Positions 32,606 through 40,049 of a stretch of 64,000 bases of DNA are shown in pieces. A program made the translations under genes and the position numbers. The notes under the pieces were generated by a model. That model did no database searches and was not told where the DNA came from. It worked only from the letters and a program-made list of their open reading frames with translations. This DNA comes from Clostridia bacterium (lineage in GTDB: Bacteria; Bacillota; Clostridia; Christensenellales; QAND01): NCBI GenBank assembly GCA_017439715.1, contig JAFSIR010000002.1:22801-86800 (forward strand). Direction: 5' to 3'. Each line of letters starts with the position of its first letter. The first letter of the stretch is position 1.

Positions 32606-33703
32606 ATGCGAAGCAAATGGTTATGCATTGTGTTTGCAGGGCTGCTCTTTTCCTTGGCCATCCTGGGCCTTGCAACGCCGGACCGCCTGTTTTCCGAAAA
32701 CGAAAACAGATATTTAACCGCCCTGCCCGCCCTGTCTTTTGACGCGCTTATAGACGGCACGTTCATGGAAAACATGGAGCAGTATTTGACCGATCAGTTC
32801 CCCTTGCGCGATGGATGGGTGAAACTGAAAACCAAACTGGCCCTTTTCTCCGGGCAGCGGGATTCAGGCGGTATATACATTGGCAAAGACGGGTATCTGA
32901 TTGAAGTTTTCCGCGAAAACGAGCTGGGGAATTTTGAAAAGAATTTGGGCTATATAGCCGCTTTTGCCAAAAAGATGGAAGCGATGGGCCACCCTGTTTC
33001 GTTTATGCCGGTGCCCACCGCCTCGCAGATCCTGCGGGATAAGCTTTGGCAGTATGTGCCGGAGATCGACCAGGCGGCGCTGATCGAACGCGCCAAAGCC
33101 GCGGGATTGGCCGTGGTAGACGTGATGCCGGCGCTCAGCGCGCATAAGAACGAATATATCTATTACCGCACGGACCATCACTGGACGAGCCTGGGCGCAT
33201 ACTATGCCTATCAGGTGCTGCTGGGCGGGGAAGCAAAGCCGCTGGCCGCGTTTGAGGAACAAATACTCAGCCGCTCGTTTTTGGGCACCACGCATTCAAA
33301 AGTGGGATTGTATACTGAGATGGACACCATCACCGCCTATCTCGGGCCGGAGCAGGTGCAGGCAACGTATAACCAAACGGAAACGCGCAGCAGCCTGTAT
33401 GAACGCAGCTATCTTGAAACAAAGGATAAATACTCCGTGTTTCTGAACGCGAACCAGAGCCTGAGCGTGATAGATACCGGGATTAAAAACGGCAAAAAGC
33501 TGATGCTGATCAAGGATTCTTATGCCAATTGCTTTGTGCAGTTTTTGACCGGGCATTATGAGCAGATCCATGTGATCGATCTGAGATATTTTAAAACAGA
33601 CCCGGCTGAATACGCAAAGCAGCAGGGGCTTACGCAAACGCTGGTGCTGTATAACCTCAAAGGATTTGCACAGGCAGCGGAGCTGTACCGCCTGGGCCAA
33701 TAA
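32606..33703 (+). CDS. DHHW domain protein (AlgJ/AlgX-like O-acetylation partner)
   Basis: 365-aa protein with an N-terminal signal anchor (WLCIVFAGLLFSLAILGLA) and an extracellular SGNH-like DHHW domain. The name-giving motif is YYRTDHHWTSLGAYYAYQ in the middle, and a late LMLIKDSYANCFVQFL carries the DSYA serine. Family members finish acetyl transfer from an MBOAT to the polysaccharide. It starts 14 bases after the MBOAT stop with SD AAGGAGG. Confidence 0.92.
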   Translation: MRSKWLCIVFAGLLFSLAILGLATPDRLFSENENRYLTALPALSFDALIDGTFMENMEQYLTDQFPLRDGWVKLKTKLALFSGQRDSGGIYIGKDGYLIEVFRENELGNFEKNLGYIAAFAKKMEAMGHPVSFMPVPTASQILRDKLWQYVPEIDQAALIERAKAAGLAVVDVMPALSAHKNEYIYYRTDHHWTSLGAYYAYQVLLGGEAKPLAAFEEQILSRSFLGTTHSKVGLYTEMDTITAYLGPEQVQATYNQTETRSSLYERSYLETKDKYSVFLNANQSLSVIDTGIKNGKKLMLIKDSYANCFVQFLTGHYEQIHVIDLRYFKTDPAEYAKQQGLTQTLVLYNLKGFAQAAELYRLGQ

Positions 33704-33744
33704 AGAGCGCATAGCCCAAACACGAAAGGAGGGAACACCGAAGG

Positions 33745-34812
33745 ATGAAAAGCAAAAAAAGCTTTATTTGGCAGATCGTATACATCGTTGTCACCATGGC
33801 CGCGCTGTATTTTTTGGCCCTGAATAACGAAGGGTTTAAAAGCATAGGCCAAAACCTGAAGGAGTTCAACCTGTATTGGTTATCGGCATGCGCCGGATGT
33901 ATGCTCATGTTCTGGCTGCTGCAAACGCTGGTGCTGCGCGCGTTTGAAGCGCTTTTAAAGGTGCGCATCCGCTTTCGTCAATCGCTGAAGATCACGGTGA
34001 TCGGCCAGTATTACTGCGCGGTTACCCCGTCTGCCACGGGCGGCCAGCCCATGCAGATGATGTATTATAAGCGCTATGGGGTGAACTTTGCCAAATCCAG
34101 CGCGATCATGCTGCTGCGGCTGATCGTGTTCAATCTGGCGCTGGTGGTGATCTTTATCGCCATGCTGTTCATTGCGCCGCAGCCGCTTTATGCGGTAAAC
34201 GCCGTGTATCGCGTGCTGGCCTATCTCGGCCTTCTGATCAACGGCGGCTCTATGCTGTTTATGGCGCTGCTGTTTATAAACGATACGCTGGTGCGCCGCA
34301 TCGGCTTTTTTGTGATTAACCTGATCACGCTGCCGCGCCGCCTGCGCAAGCGCCGTGAACATCTGTGCGAAAAGTATGTGTCCGGAATGGTGGATTTCAT
34401 GGCCGCCTGCAGCAACATTCGGGAGAATAAAGGGCTGGCGTTCATGGCCTTTTTCTGGTGCCTTGTTTCGCTGATCTTCCGGTTTTCCGTTTCCTTCTGC
34501 ATTTATAAAACGCTGGGGCTTAGCGGATACGGTTATTGGTATCTGTTCTCGCTGGAGCAGTTTTTGTATATGTCTGTGGCCTTTGTGCCCACGCCGGGCG
34601 CCATCGGCGCAAGCGAACCGGGCTTTGGCCTGTATTTTGCCGGGGTGATCCCGGGCAGCCTGATGTATCTGGCGCTGCTGCTCTGGCGCGGGTTCACATA
34701 TTTTTTCACGCTGATCCTCGGCGCGCTGATGATCATAACAGAAGAGGCCGTAAGCCTGATCAAAAAAAGGAAAGCGGGCCCGCGAAACCAAGCATCGCCA
34801 ACAGAAACATAA
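33745..34812 (+). CDS. YbhN/UPF0104 (LPG synthase-like, flippase-type) membrane protein
   Basis: 355-aa protein with about eight helices of the lysylphosphatidylglycerol synthase transmembrane (AglD/YbhN) family: YYCAVTPSATGGQPMQ near residue 90 and FVPTPGAIGASEPGF late are the conserved loops. It lacks the MprF aminoacyl-transferase domain, so it is not itself an LPG synthase; lipid-linked sugar or lipid transport is the usual suggestion. SD AAGGAGGG. Third gene of the MBOAT-DHHW operon. Confidence 0.88.
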   Translation: MKSKKSFIWQIVYIVVTMAALYFLALNNEGFKSIGQNLKEFNLYWLSACAGCMLMFWLLQTLVLRAFEALLKVRIRFRQSLKITVIGQYYCAVTPSATGGQPMQMMYYKRYGVNFAKSSAIMLLRLIVFNLALVVIFIAMLFIAPQPLYAVNAVYRVLAYLGLLINGGSMLFMALLFINDTLVRRIGFFVINLITLPRRLRKRREHLCEKYVSGMVDFMAACSNIRENKGLAFMAFFWCLVSLIFRFSVSFCIYKTLGLSGYGYWYLFSLEQFLYMSVAFVPTPGAIGASEPGFGLYFAGVIPGSLMYLALLLWRGFTYFFTLILGALMIITEEAVSLIKKRKAGPRNQASPTET

Positions 34813-35142
34813 CCCCCCGGGCGCTTCTTAACAGAGAAGCGCTTTTGTTTTCTGAAACAACCCGGACCGGCCCGGTCGCAAAATTCTTTATAAACTTTGT
34901 GAAAAAAAGAGTGTTATTTATTCAAAATAGCATTATAATTGTATCTGTTTACCGAAACAAGAATAGATGAGCATCCGATGTTATCCGCCGAGTTGGCAGG
35001 GTGGAACAGCAGGAAGTGTTTTTGCGGCAAGCGCCACAGAAAAAGAAAAACAGGCGAAAAACTCCTCGCCCTTCTTTTTGGTGCAGCGGTTTATTTTCCT
35101 GAACAAAAAACCATCGGAACACAGCATAAAGAGGCGAAAAAG
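34813..35142. other. 330-base intergenic region with terminator, -10-like site and T-box-like motif
   Basis: After a terminator at 34821-34850 the region is AT-rich, with TATAAT at 34932-34937. Further on, AGGGTGGAACAGC (34998-35010) resembles the T-box antiterminator consensus, and a GGCGA/TCGCC hairpin followed by CTTCTTTTT lies at 35053-35079. No convincing gene is present, and there is too little room for a normal T-box stem I. Confidence 0.5.
34821..34850 (+). terminator. Terminator of the MBOAT-DHHW-YbhN operon
   Basis: Stem GCGCTTCT/AGAAGCGC then TTTTGTTTT. Confidence 0.88.
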
Positions 35143-35799
35143 ATGGATAGAGAAGGCATCCGAAAAGGATTTATTGAAGCAGCAATCAAGCTTGGGTCAG
35201 AGAGCGGCGTGAATGCGATCACCTCGCGCAATCTTGAAAAAACGGCCGGCATAAACCAATATTATTTATACCGCGTGTTTGACAGCGTAGACGATGTGAT
35301 GAAGCAGGCGGCAGACCTTGCACGGGACACGTTTTTGAAGCTGGGGATAAAAAGCATGAGCGCGTATGACGTGCCAATCCCGGAAAATGCGTTTGAGGGC
35401 GATTGCGCCCGGCTGGATTATCAGTTTTTTAAAGTGCTGTGGGAAGGCATGGATCGCGAAGCTGAGCTGTTCATGTTCTATTTAAGGTATTATTATAACT
35501 ATATATTCCCCAAAAAATATTCCACAGAGGAAGACCTGGCCGCGTTTGCGCCGCTGCTGGATAAAATGCGGCCGCATTTCAAGCCGGGAACCGACCTGAT
35601 AAACATCGTGCTGCACACAATGGAAACCATGCTGCCCGGCATTGCGCTGATCTATAACGATATTCCGCGGGATAGGCGGGAAATTGAGGCCGTGGTGTTC
35701 CGCTCTGTGTTTGCGGCGATGTATCCGTATTTGGCAAGCGCGCCGGACATTGCCGACAAGTTTTCCTATAAGGGCGAGAATGAGCAGGTTCAGGCATAA
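35143..35799 (+). CDS. TetR-family transcriptional regulator
   Basis: 218 aa. The N-terminal HTH is AITSRNLEKTAGINQYYLYRVFDSVDDVM, with recognition helix GINQYYLYRVF. The C-terminal ligand domain is rich in aromatic residues (FMFYLRYYYNYIF) and unassigned. ATG 35143 is chosen because it starts the homologous region; the SD AAAGAGGCG is moderate. The open frame runs on upstream, but that part has no TetR-like content. The target may be its own promoter or the flanking MBOAT or CNNM units. Confidence 0.85.
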   Translation: MDREGIRKGFIEAAIKLGSESGVNAITSRNLEKTAGINQYYLYRVFDSVDDVMKQAADLARDTFLKLGIKSMSAYDVPIPENAFEGDCARLDYQFFKVLWEGMDREAELFMFYLRYYYNYIFPKKYSTEEDLAAFAPLLDKMRPHFKPGTDLINIVLHTMETMLPGIALIYNDIPRDRREIEAVVFRSVFAAMYPYLASAPDIADKFSYKGENEQVQA

Positions 35800-35801
35800 A
35801 A

Positions 35802-35838
35802 AAGCCGTAAATTCCGCGGTAAAACCGCGGGCTTTTTA
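35802..35838 (+). terminator. Terminator of the TetR gene
   Basis: CCGCGGT/ACCGCGG stem with AGC/GCT outer pairing and five Ts. Confidence 0.85.
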
Positions 35839-35845
35839 TGCGGTG

Positions 35846-35875
35846 TAGACAAAACGAACAGCGTTGTGCTATACT
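35846..35875 (+). promoter_or_regulatory. Sigma-A promoter for the CNNM gene and its leader
   Basis: TAGACA, 18-bp spacer, TATACT. Transcription from about 35882 would give a leader of ~178 bases. Confidence 0.65.
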
Positions 35876-35891
35876 GTAAAAAATAATTTTT

Positions 35892-36027
35892 GAAATGAGA
35901 CTGAAGCAAAAAATGGACGACGGAGACAGTAACCCCGGGAAGCCTCCTTTATACCGATATCTTGTATGGGCGAAGCGCGATCCTCACCTGCGGGTGTAGG
36001 AGCAGCGGGTTTGCCTTTTTGCATTTC
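35892..36027 (+). promoter_or_regulatory. Structured 5' leader of the CNNM gene, candidate riboswitch (class not recognised)
   Basis: A closing stem pairs GCAAAAA (35906-35912) with TTTTTGC (36016-36022), extended inward by GG/CC (35915-35916 with 36014-36015) and outward by GAAAT (35892-35896) with ATTTC (36023-36027). Inside are a GGAG/CTCC hairpin (35922-35947) and a strong hairpin TCCTCACC-TGCG-GGTGTAGGA (35981-36001). It does not match the consensus I know for M-box, yybP-ykoY or NiCo riboswitches. Confidence 0.5.
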
Positions 36028-36059
36028 TAAACGGTAGAGGGATTGAACGGGAGAATACA

Positions 36060-37376
36060 ATGGACAACTCATTTTTCTTTATAATCGTTTTACAATTGGC
36101 GCTCATTGCGCTTAACGCGATCTTTGCCTGTGCGGAGATCGCCGTGATCTCCATGAACGACAATAAAATGGCCAAAATGGCAGAAGAGGGCGATAAACGC
36201 GCCATCCGCCTTGCACGGCTCACCAGCCAACCGGCCCGCTTTTTGGCAACAATCCAGGTAGCAATCACGCTGTCGGGCTTTTTAGGGTCCGCCTTTGCGG
36301 CGGAAAACTTTTCCGGCCCGCTGGTAAACGCCTTGTTGAGCATCGGCGTGCCCATTTCCGCCGAAGTGCTGGATACCATCGCCGTGGTGGTGATCACGGT
36401 GGTGCTGTCGTATCTTACGCTGGTGTTCGGCGAGCTGGTGCCCAAACAGATCGCCATGCGCAAAGCGGAAAAGCTGGCGCTGGGCATGTCCGGCCTGATC
36501 AGTTTTATTTCCAAGCTCTTTGCGCCCCTTGTCAGCCTGCTCACCGTTTCCACCAACGGCGTGCTGCGCCTGCTGGGCATTGACCCGAACGAGCAGGAAG
36601 AAGAGGTAAGCGAAGAAGAAATCCGCATGATGGTTGATGTGGGCACGGAAAACGGCACCATTGATAACGAGGAACGCGAGTTTATCCAGAACGTGTTCGA
36701 GTTTGACAACCTTTCCGTGGAAGAGATTATCACGCACCGCACGGATGTAACATTGCTGTTCTTGGAAGACAGCATGGATGTGTGGGAAAAAACGATCACG
36801 GAAACGCGGTATACCTATTATCCCATCTGCAGCGACACGCCGGATCACATTGTGGGCATGCTCAACACCAAGATCTATTTCCGCTTGGAGGATCGGTCCC
36901 GCGCATCGGTGATGGAGCAGGCGGTGACAGAGCCGTATGTTGTGCCCGAATCGCTCAAGGCAGATGTGCTGTTCCGAAACATGAAAAAAGACAGGGAACA
37001 GATCGCCGTGGTGCTGGATGAATATGGCGGCATGAGCGGCATTGTGACCATTAAAGACCTTATTGAGGAACTGGTGGGCGATCTGGAAGACGATGTGATC
37101 GAAGAAGATCCCGAGGAAGAGATCACGGAGCTGGAATCCGGGCTGTGGACAGTGGGCGGCGGCGCTCTGCTGGAAGATCTTTCGCCCATCGTGGGCGTTA
37201 CGCTCGAATCGGAAGAGTATGACACGCTCAACGGCCTTGTGTTCCACCATCTGGGCATCTCGCCCGAAGAGGGGGACGAGCTGGAACTGGACAAAGTGCA
37301 TATCCGCGTAACGGAGATCCGCAATTTCCAGGTGAAAACCGCGCTCGTTCGCAAAAAGGAAGGCAACGAGGCGTAA
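36060..37376 (+). CDS. CNNM/CorC-HlyC family transporter (hemolysin family protein)
   Basis: 438 aa. Order: CNNM (DUF21) transmembrane domain of about four helices (residues ~1-190), a paired CBS region (from EEIITHRTDVTLLFLED to IVTIKDLIEELVGDLEDD), and the C-terminal CorC/HlyC transporter-associated domain (YDTLNGLVFHHLG). Family members are linked to magnesium or cobalt efflux and sodium/magnesium exchange; the old hemolysin name does not imply toxicity. The start has GGGAG seven bases away. It has a long structured leader, so cation-responsive control is plausible. Confidence 0.93.
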   Translation: MDNSFFFIIVLQLALIALNAIFACAEIAVISMNDNKMAKMAEEGDKRAIRLARLTSQPARFLATIQVAITLSGFLGSAFAAENFSGPLVNALLSIGVPISAEVLDTIAVVVITVVLSYLTLVFGELVPKQIAMRKAEKLALGMSGLISFISKLFAPLVSLLTVSTNGVLRLLGIDPNEQEEEVSEEEIRMMVDVGTENGTIDNEEREFIQNVFEFDNLSVEEIITHRTDVTLLFLEDSMDVWEKTITETRYTYYPICSDTPDHIVGMLNTKIYFRLEDRSRASVMEQAVTEPYVVPESLKADVLFRNMKKDREQIAVVLDEYGGMSGIVTIKDLIEELVGDLEDDVIEEDPEEEITELESGLWTVGGGALLEDLSPIVGVTLESEEYDTLNGLVFHHLGISPEEGDELELDKVHIRVTEIRNFQVKTALVRKKEGNEA

Positions 37377-37421
37377 AAGCCAACAAACCAAGCCTTAAAT
37401 GGCGAGTTTATAAAACCGTTA

Positions 37422-37456
37422 ACAGACACAGCCGGATAACAGCTGTGTCTGTTCTT
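37422..37456 (+). terminator. Terminator of the CNNM gene
   Basis: 11-bp stem ACAGACACAGC/GCTGTGTCTGT followed by TCTTG. Confidence 0.75.
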
Positions 37457-37483
37457 GTATAGCGTTGTTGTGTTTGATACGAT
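37455..37483 (+). promoter_or_regulatory. Possible promoter for the DUF5655 gene
   Basis: TTGTAT, 17-bp spacer, TACGAT. Confidence 0.5.
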
Positions 37484-37518
37484 AGCCATAACAAACCAAA
37501 CCTTGGGAGAAACATGCA

Positions 37519-37914
37519 ATGAGCGAACGCTTTCGGTCAGACATCCTGTTCTTTTTTGATAAACATATAGATGCTTTGCCGATCTATGAACAGCTTGAAA
37601 AACAGATAGTTTCGCTGATCCCCGAAACAAAAATCAAAGTTTCCAAAACACAAATCAGTTTTTCGCTTACCTATGGATATGTGTTTGTATCATTCGATCC
37701 TTGCAAAAAGGCGGCAGAACGCCCGCCGATATGGCTGACGGTTACCTTTGGGCTGGGATACCGCAAAACTTCTTCGCGGATCGCTGTGGCAACGGAACCG
37801 TATCCCAACCGCTGGACACACCATATCATGATATCAAGCGTGGAGGATATTGACGATGAGCTGCTGGGATGGATCCGGGAAGCGGCAAGCTTTGCAGCGC
37901 AAAAACGGAGATGA
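37519..37914 (+). CDS. DUF5655 domain protein
   Basis: 131-aa cytoplasmic protein. The pattern KVSKTQISFSLTYGYVFVSF, LTVTFGLGY, RWTHHIMI and a final ELLGWIREAASFA helix matches DUF5655, a small domain of unknown function common in Firmicutes and Actinobacteria. The start follows GGGAGA. A single gene with its own promoter, separated by 85 bases from the DtxR-like gene. Confidence 0.8.
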   Translation: MSERFRSDILFFFDKHIDALPIYEQLEKQIVSLIPETKIKVSKTQISFSLTYGYVFVSFDPCKKAAERPPIWLTVTFGLGYRKTSSRIAVATEPYPNRWTHHIMISSVEDIDDELLGWIREAASFAAQKRR

Positions 37915-37999
37915 GCACCCTGCGCCCGTCGGGGCGGTCACTTGCATTTTTGCCCTAAATATGGCACAGTTACTTTAGTTCGGTTAAGGGAGTGAAGGA

Positions 38000-38374
38000 A
38001 TGGCGCTGTATCAATCCGGAGAGATGTATTTGGAAACGATCTATGTTTTGGCAAAAACCGAAAACAGGATTCGTTCTTTGGATGTTGCCGAGCATATGGG
38101 GTATTCCAAGCCCAGCGTCAGCCGCGCGGTAAAGCGCTTAAGGGAAGACGGATATATTCTGATGGATGAAGATGGGCTTTTAACCTTAACGGAAAGCGGC
38201 GCTCAGATCGCCGCTAAAATCTATGAGCGGCACACGGTGCTCACAGAGATTCTCATGCGCATTGGGGTGGACCGCAAAACAGCGGCAGACGATGCCTGCA
38301 GGATCGAGCATGTGATCAGCGATGCAGCGTTTAACGCGATGAAACAGCACCTGGCGCAGCACACAAAAGGATAA
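38000..38374 (+). CDS. Short DtxR/MntR-type metal-dependent repressor (paralogue 2)
   Basis: 124-aa winged-helix regulator, clearly related to the 11072-11434 protein along its whole length (both have YLETI, GYSKPS-SRA and DACRIEHVIS). Here the first metal position is Met (SGEMYLETIY), as in DtxR itself, and Cys-x2-Glu-His completes the site. There is no SH3 domain. SD GGGAGTGAAGGA. No clear palindromic operator was found in the 85 bases upstream and no transporter gene is adjacent. Iron or manganese sensing is the family expectation. Confidence 0.87.
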   Translation: MALYQSGEMYLETIYVLAKTENRIRSLDVAEHMGYSKPSVSRAVKRLREDGYILMDEDGLLTLTESGAQIAAKIYERHTVLTEILMRIGVDRKTAADDACRIEHVISDAAFNAMKQHLAQHTKG

Positions 38375-38378
38375 GGTA

Positions 38379-38408
38379 AAGACCCGATCCAATGGATCGG
38401 GTCTTTTG
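38379..38408. terminator. Terminator between DtxR-like gene and GNAT
   Basis: GACCCGATCC/GGATCGGGTC stem with A- and T-rich flanks. Confidence 0.88.
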
Positions 38409-38430
38409 TTTTGCGGATAATGCAAATGGT

Positions 38431-39054
38431 TTACTGCGCCAGCTGTCCCGGAAGCTTCAGTTTTTCCTTTGGCGGGAACTGCTTGTCAAACTCCGCGGCG
38501 GCCTGTTCGTTTGCGTATTGCGCCATCGGCTGATAAAACACGCCTTCGATGCCATCGAGGTACCCCGGCTTTAATTCCTTGAGCAGGAAATACGGAACAA
38601 CGGCCTCTCTCGGTTCCCCATCATAGTGAATGTTTTTTTCACTGGCAACGATAAAACCGCTTTTGCCGTAAAATCCAATGTTTCCTTCAAAGCACACGGC
38701 CCCATAACCAAGCGCGGCGGCTTTTTCAAGTGAATAGTCAAGCAGCGCCTTGCCGTATCCCCGGCGCTTAAGATCGTTTGCAATGCAGATCGGCCCCATC
38801 GTCAGCACGGGCACCGCCGCTCCGTCATCAGCGATGATCTGCGCTTTTGTAAAAGCGTTCTGGCCGATGATCCTGCCGTCAAGCTCCATAACAAAAGCAA
38901 GCTCAGGCACAAAGGCAGGATCCTGCCGCAGATGATGGATCAGATAATGCTCCATGCAGCCGGGGCGATACACATTCCAAAAAGAATCACGCACGAGGAG
39001 TTCCACCTCTTTGTGGTCAGCCTCGGTTTCCAAACGGATGATATAATTTTCCAT
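38431..39054 (-). CDS. GNAT family N-acetyltransferase
   Basis: 207-aa single-domain GNAT. N-terminus YIIRLETEADHKEVELLVRDSFW, central acetyl-CoA site GPICIANDLKRRGYGKALLDYSLEKA (motif A with R-G-x-G-K) and a following GAVCFEGNIGFYGKSGF, like YhbS-type small-molecule acetyltransferases. ATG 39054 has AAAGGAG before it. The substrate is unknown. It stands alone. Confidence 0.88.
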   Translation of the reverse strand: MENYIIRLETEADHKEVELLVRDSFWNVYRPGCMEHYLIHHLRQDPAFVPELAFVMELDGRIIGQNAFTKAQIIADDGAAVPVLTMGPICIANDLKRRGYGKALLDYSLEKAAALGYGAVCFEGNIGFYGKSGFIVASEKNIHYDGEPREAVVPYFLLKELKPGYLDGIEGVFYQPMAQYANEQAAAEFDKQFPPKEKLKLPGQLAQ

Positions 39055-39336
39055 TTTTTTACTCCTTTGAAAATCAATCAAAAAGGGCGGAGACTTTGCG
39101 GATAAAGCAAATTTGCATAAGCCCCCGCTTACGCTGCAGTATCCGGTGCATTATTGTTCTTCAAACAGCATTTACCTCTTTATTTTTTATTTAGCATGGA
39201 GCCGAAACTTGCGTTTCAGCCAATACCCCTTTTTGCGCAGCGGCAGCAAACCCCTTTTGTCCGCTGTTCATAAAGAGTATAGCGTTCTAAAAAGCAAATG
39301 TGCAAGCCTGAAAAAGCAGACCTGCATGGATAAAAA
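39055..39336. other. Intergenic region without recognised genes
   Basis: About 280 bases between the GNAT start and the tRNA terminator. AT-rich patches alternate with C-rich patches. No open frame with SD, no tRNA, no clear hairpin with U-tract. Nothing recognised. Confidence 0.5.
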
Positions 39337-39363
39337 CAAAAACCATCCGAACGGATGGTTTTT
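39337..39363 (-). terminator. Terminator of tRNA-Ala
   Basis: AACCATCCG/CGGATGGTT stem; U-tract in minus-strand sense. Confidence 0.88.
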
Positions 39364-39365
39364 CT

Positions 39366-39441
39366 TGGTGGAGCATAGCGGAGTCGAACCGCTGACCTCC
39401 TCGATGCGAACGAGGCGCACTACCAACTGTGCCAATGCCCC
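39366..39441 (-). tRNA. tRNA-Ala (anticodon CGC)
   Basis: 76 nt including encoded CCA. On the minus strand the acceptor GGGGCAT pairs with ATGCTCC (one G-U), the anticodon arm is CCTCG-TTCGCAT-CGAGG giving CGC, and the T-arm contains GGTTCGACTCC. It reads GCG, a codon that looks very frequent in these genes. The promoter and terminator fit a single tRNA unit. Confidence 0.95.
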
Positions 39442-39460
39442 AAGACGTTTGTGCTTGCCT

Positions 39461-39489
39461 ATTATAGCCCTATCGGGCCAATAAATCAA
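39461..39489 (-). promoter_or_regulatory. Promoter of tRNA-Ala
   Basis: On the minus strand: TTGATT, 17-bp spacer, TATAAT, ~20 bases before the mature 5' end. Confidence 0.7.
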
Positions 39490-39515
39490 GCCCTTTTTCG
39501 TATCTTTTTGCATGG

Positions 39516-39521
39516 TATAAT
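39516..39521 (+). promoter_or_regulatory. -10 element upstream of queT
   Basis: TATAAT 23 bases before the GTG start; no good -35 and no PreQ1 or THF riboswitch consensus between. Confidence 0.4.
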
Positions 39522-39544
39522 AAAGAAAAAGAGAGAGGGAAACA

Positions 39545-40042
39545 GTGAAAAGCCGAGTTTACAACGTTCGTTTTCTGGTTACGGGCGCTTTGATCGCCGC
39601 TATATATGTGATCATAACGGGCATTTTTGCCCCGATCTCGTTTGGTTTGGTGCAGCTGCGCATTTCGGAAGCGATGTATATTCTGGCGCTGTTTGAAGCG
39701 GCGGCCGTGCCGGGGCTTACGGTAGGCTGCCTGATTTGCAACCTGTTATGGACGCCGTTTGGATTGATCGATATCGTGCTGGGCACGCTGGCCACAGCGC
39801 TGGGCGTGCTGTTTGTGCGCAAAATGCGGGCGCACCGGACCTTGTCGCTGCTTGGCCCCGTGGTCACAAACGGCCTGCTTATCCCGGTGGTGCTGATCAT
39901 CGGCGGGGTGGAAAGCTCTTATTTATTGGGCGCGGTGTATATCGCCGCGGGCGAAGCGATTGCTTGTTATGGCCTGGGTCTGCCGCTGTGCGAAGCGGTG
40001 GAGCGGGTGTTAAAACAAATAAACAGGAAGAATGGGGATTGA
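39545..40042 (+). CDS. queT: QueT-type ECF transporter S component (queuosine precursor uptake)
   Basis: 165-aa membrane protein with about five to six helices. The family signature near the N-terminus, LIAAIYVIITGIFAPISFGL followed by VQLRISEAMYILA, and the later VPGLTVGCLICNLL and DIVLGTLATALG fit QueT, the S subunit that binds a queuosine precursor and works with the shared EcfA/A'/T module, not in view. Start GTG 39545 with AGAGAGGGA. Seven bases separate it from fhs, so the two are likely co-transcribed. A folate S component is the alternative but fits the signature less well. Confidence 0.78.
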   Translation: MKSRVYNVRFLVTGALIAAIYVIITGIFAPISFGLVQLRISEAMYILALFEAAAVPGLTVGCLICNLLWTPFGLIDIVLGTLATALGVLFVRKMRAHRTLSLLGPVVTNGLLIPVVLIIGGVESSYLLGAVYIAAGEAIACYGLGLPLCEAVERVLKQINRKNGD

Positions 40043-40049
40043 GTGAACA

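Noticed and set aside
34939..35142. N-terminal extension of the TetR protein
   Set aside because: The extended frame has no SD and no similarity to TetR; it crosses a terminator-like hairpin.
39490..39544. PreQ1 or THF riboswitch before queT/fhs
   Set aside because: The 55 bases hold only a -10 element and SD; no match to either consensus.
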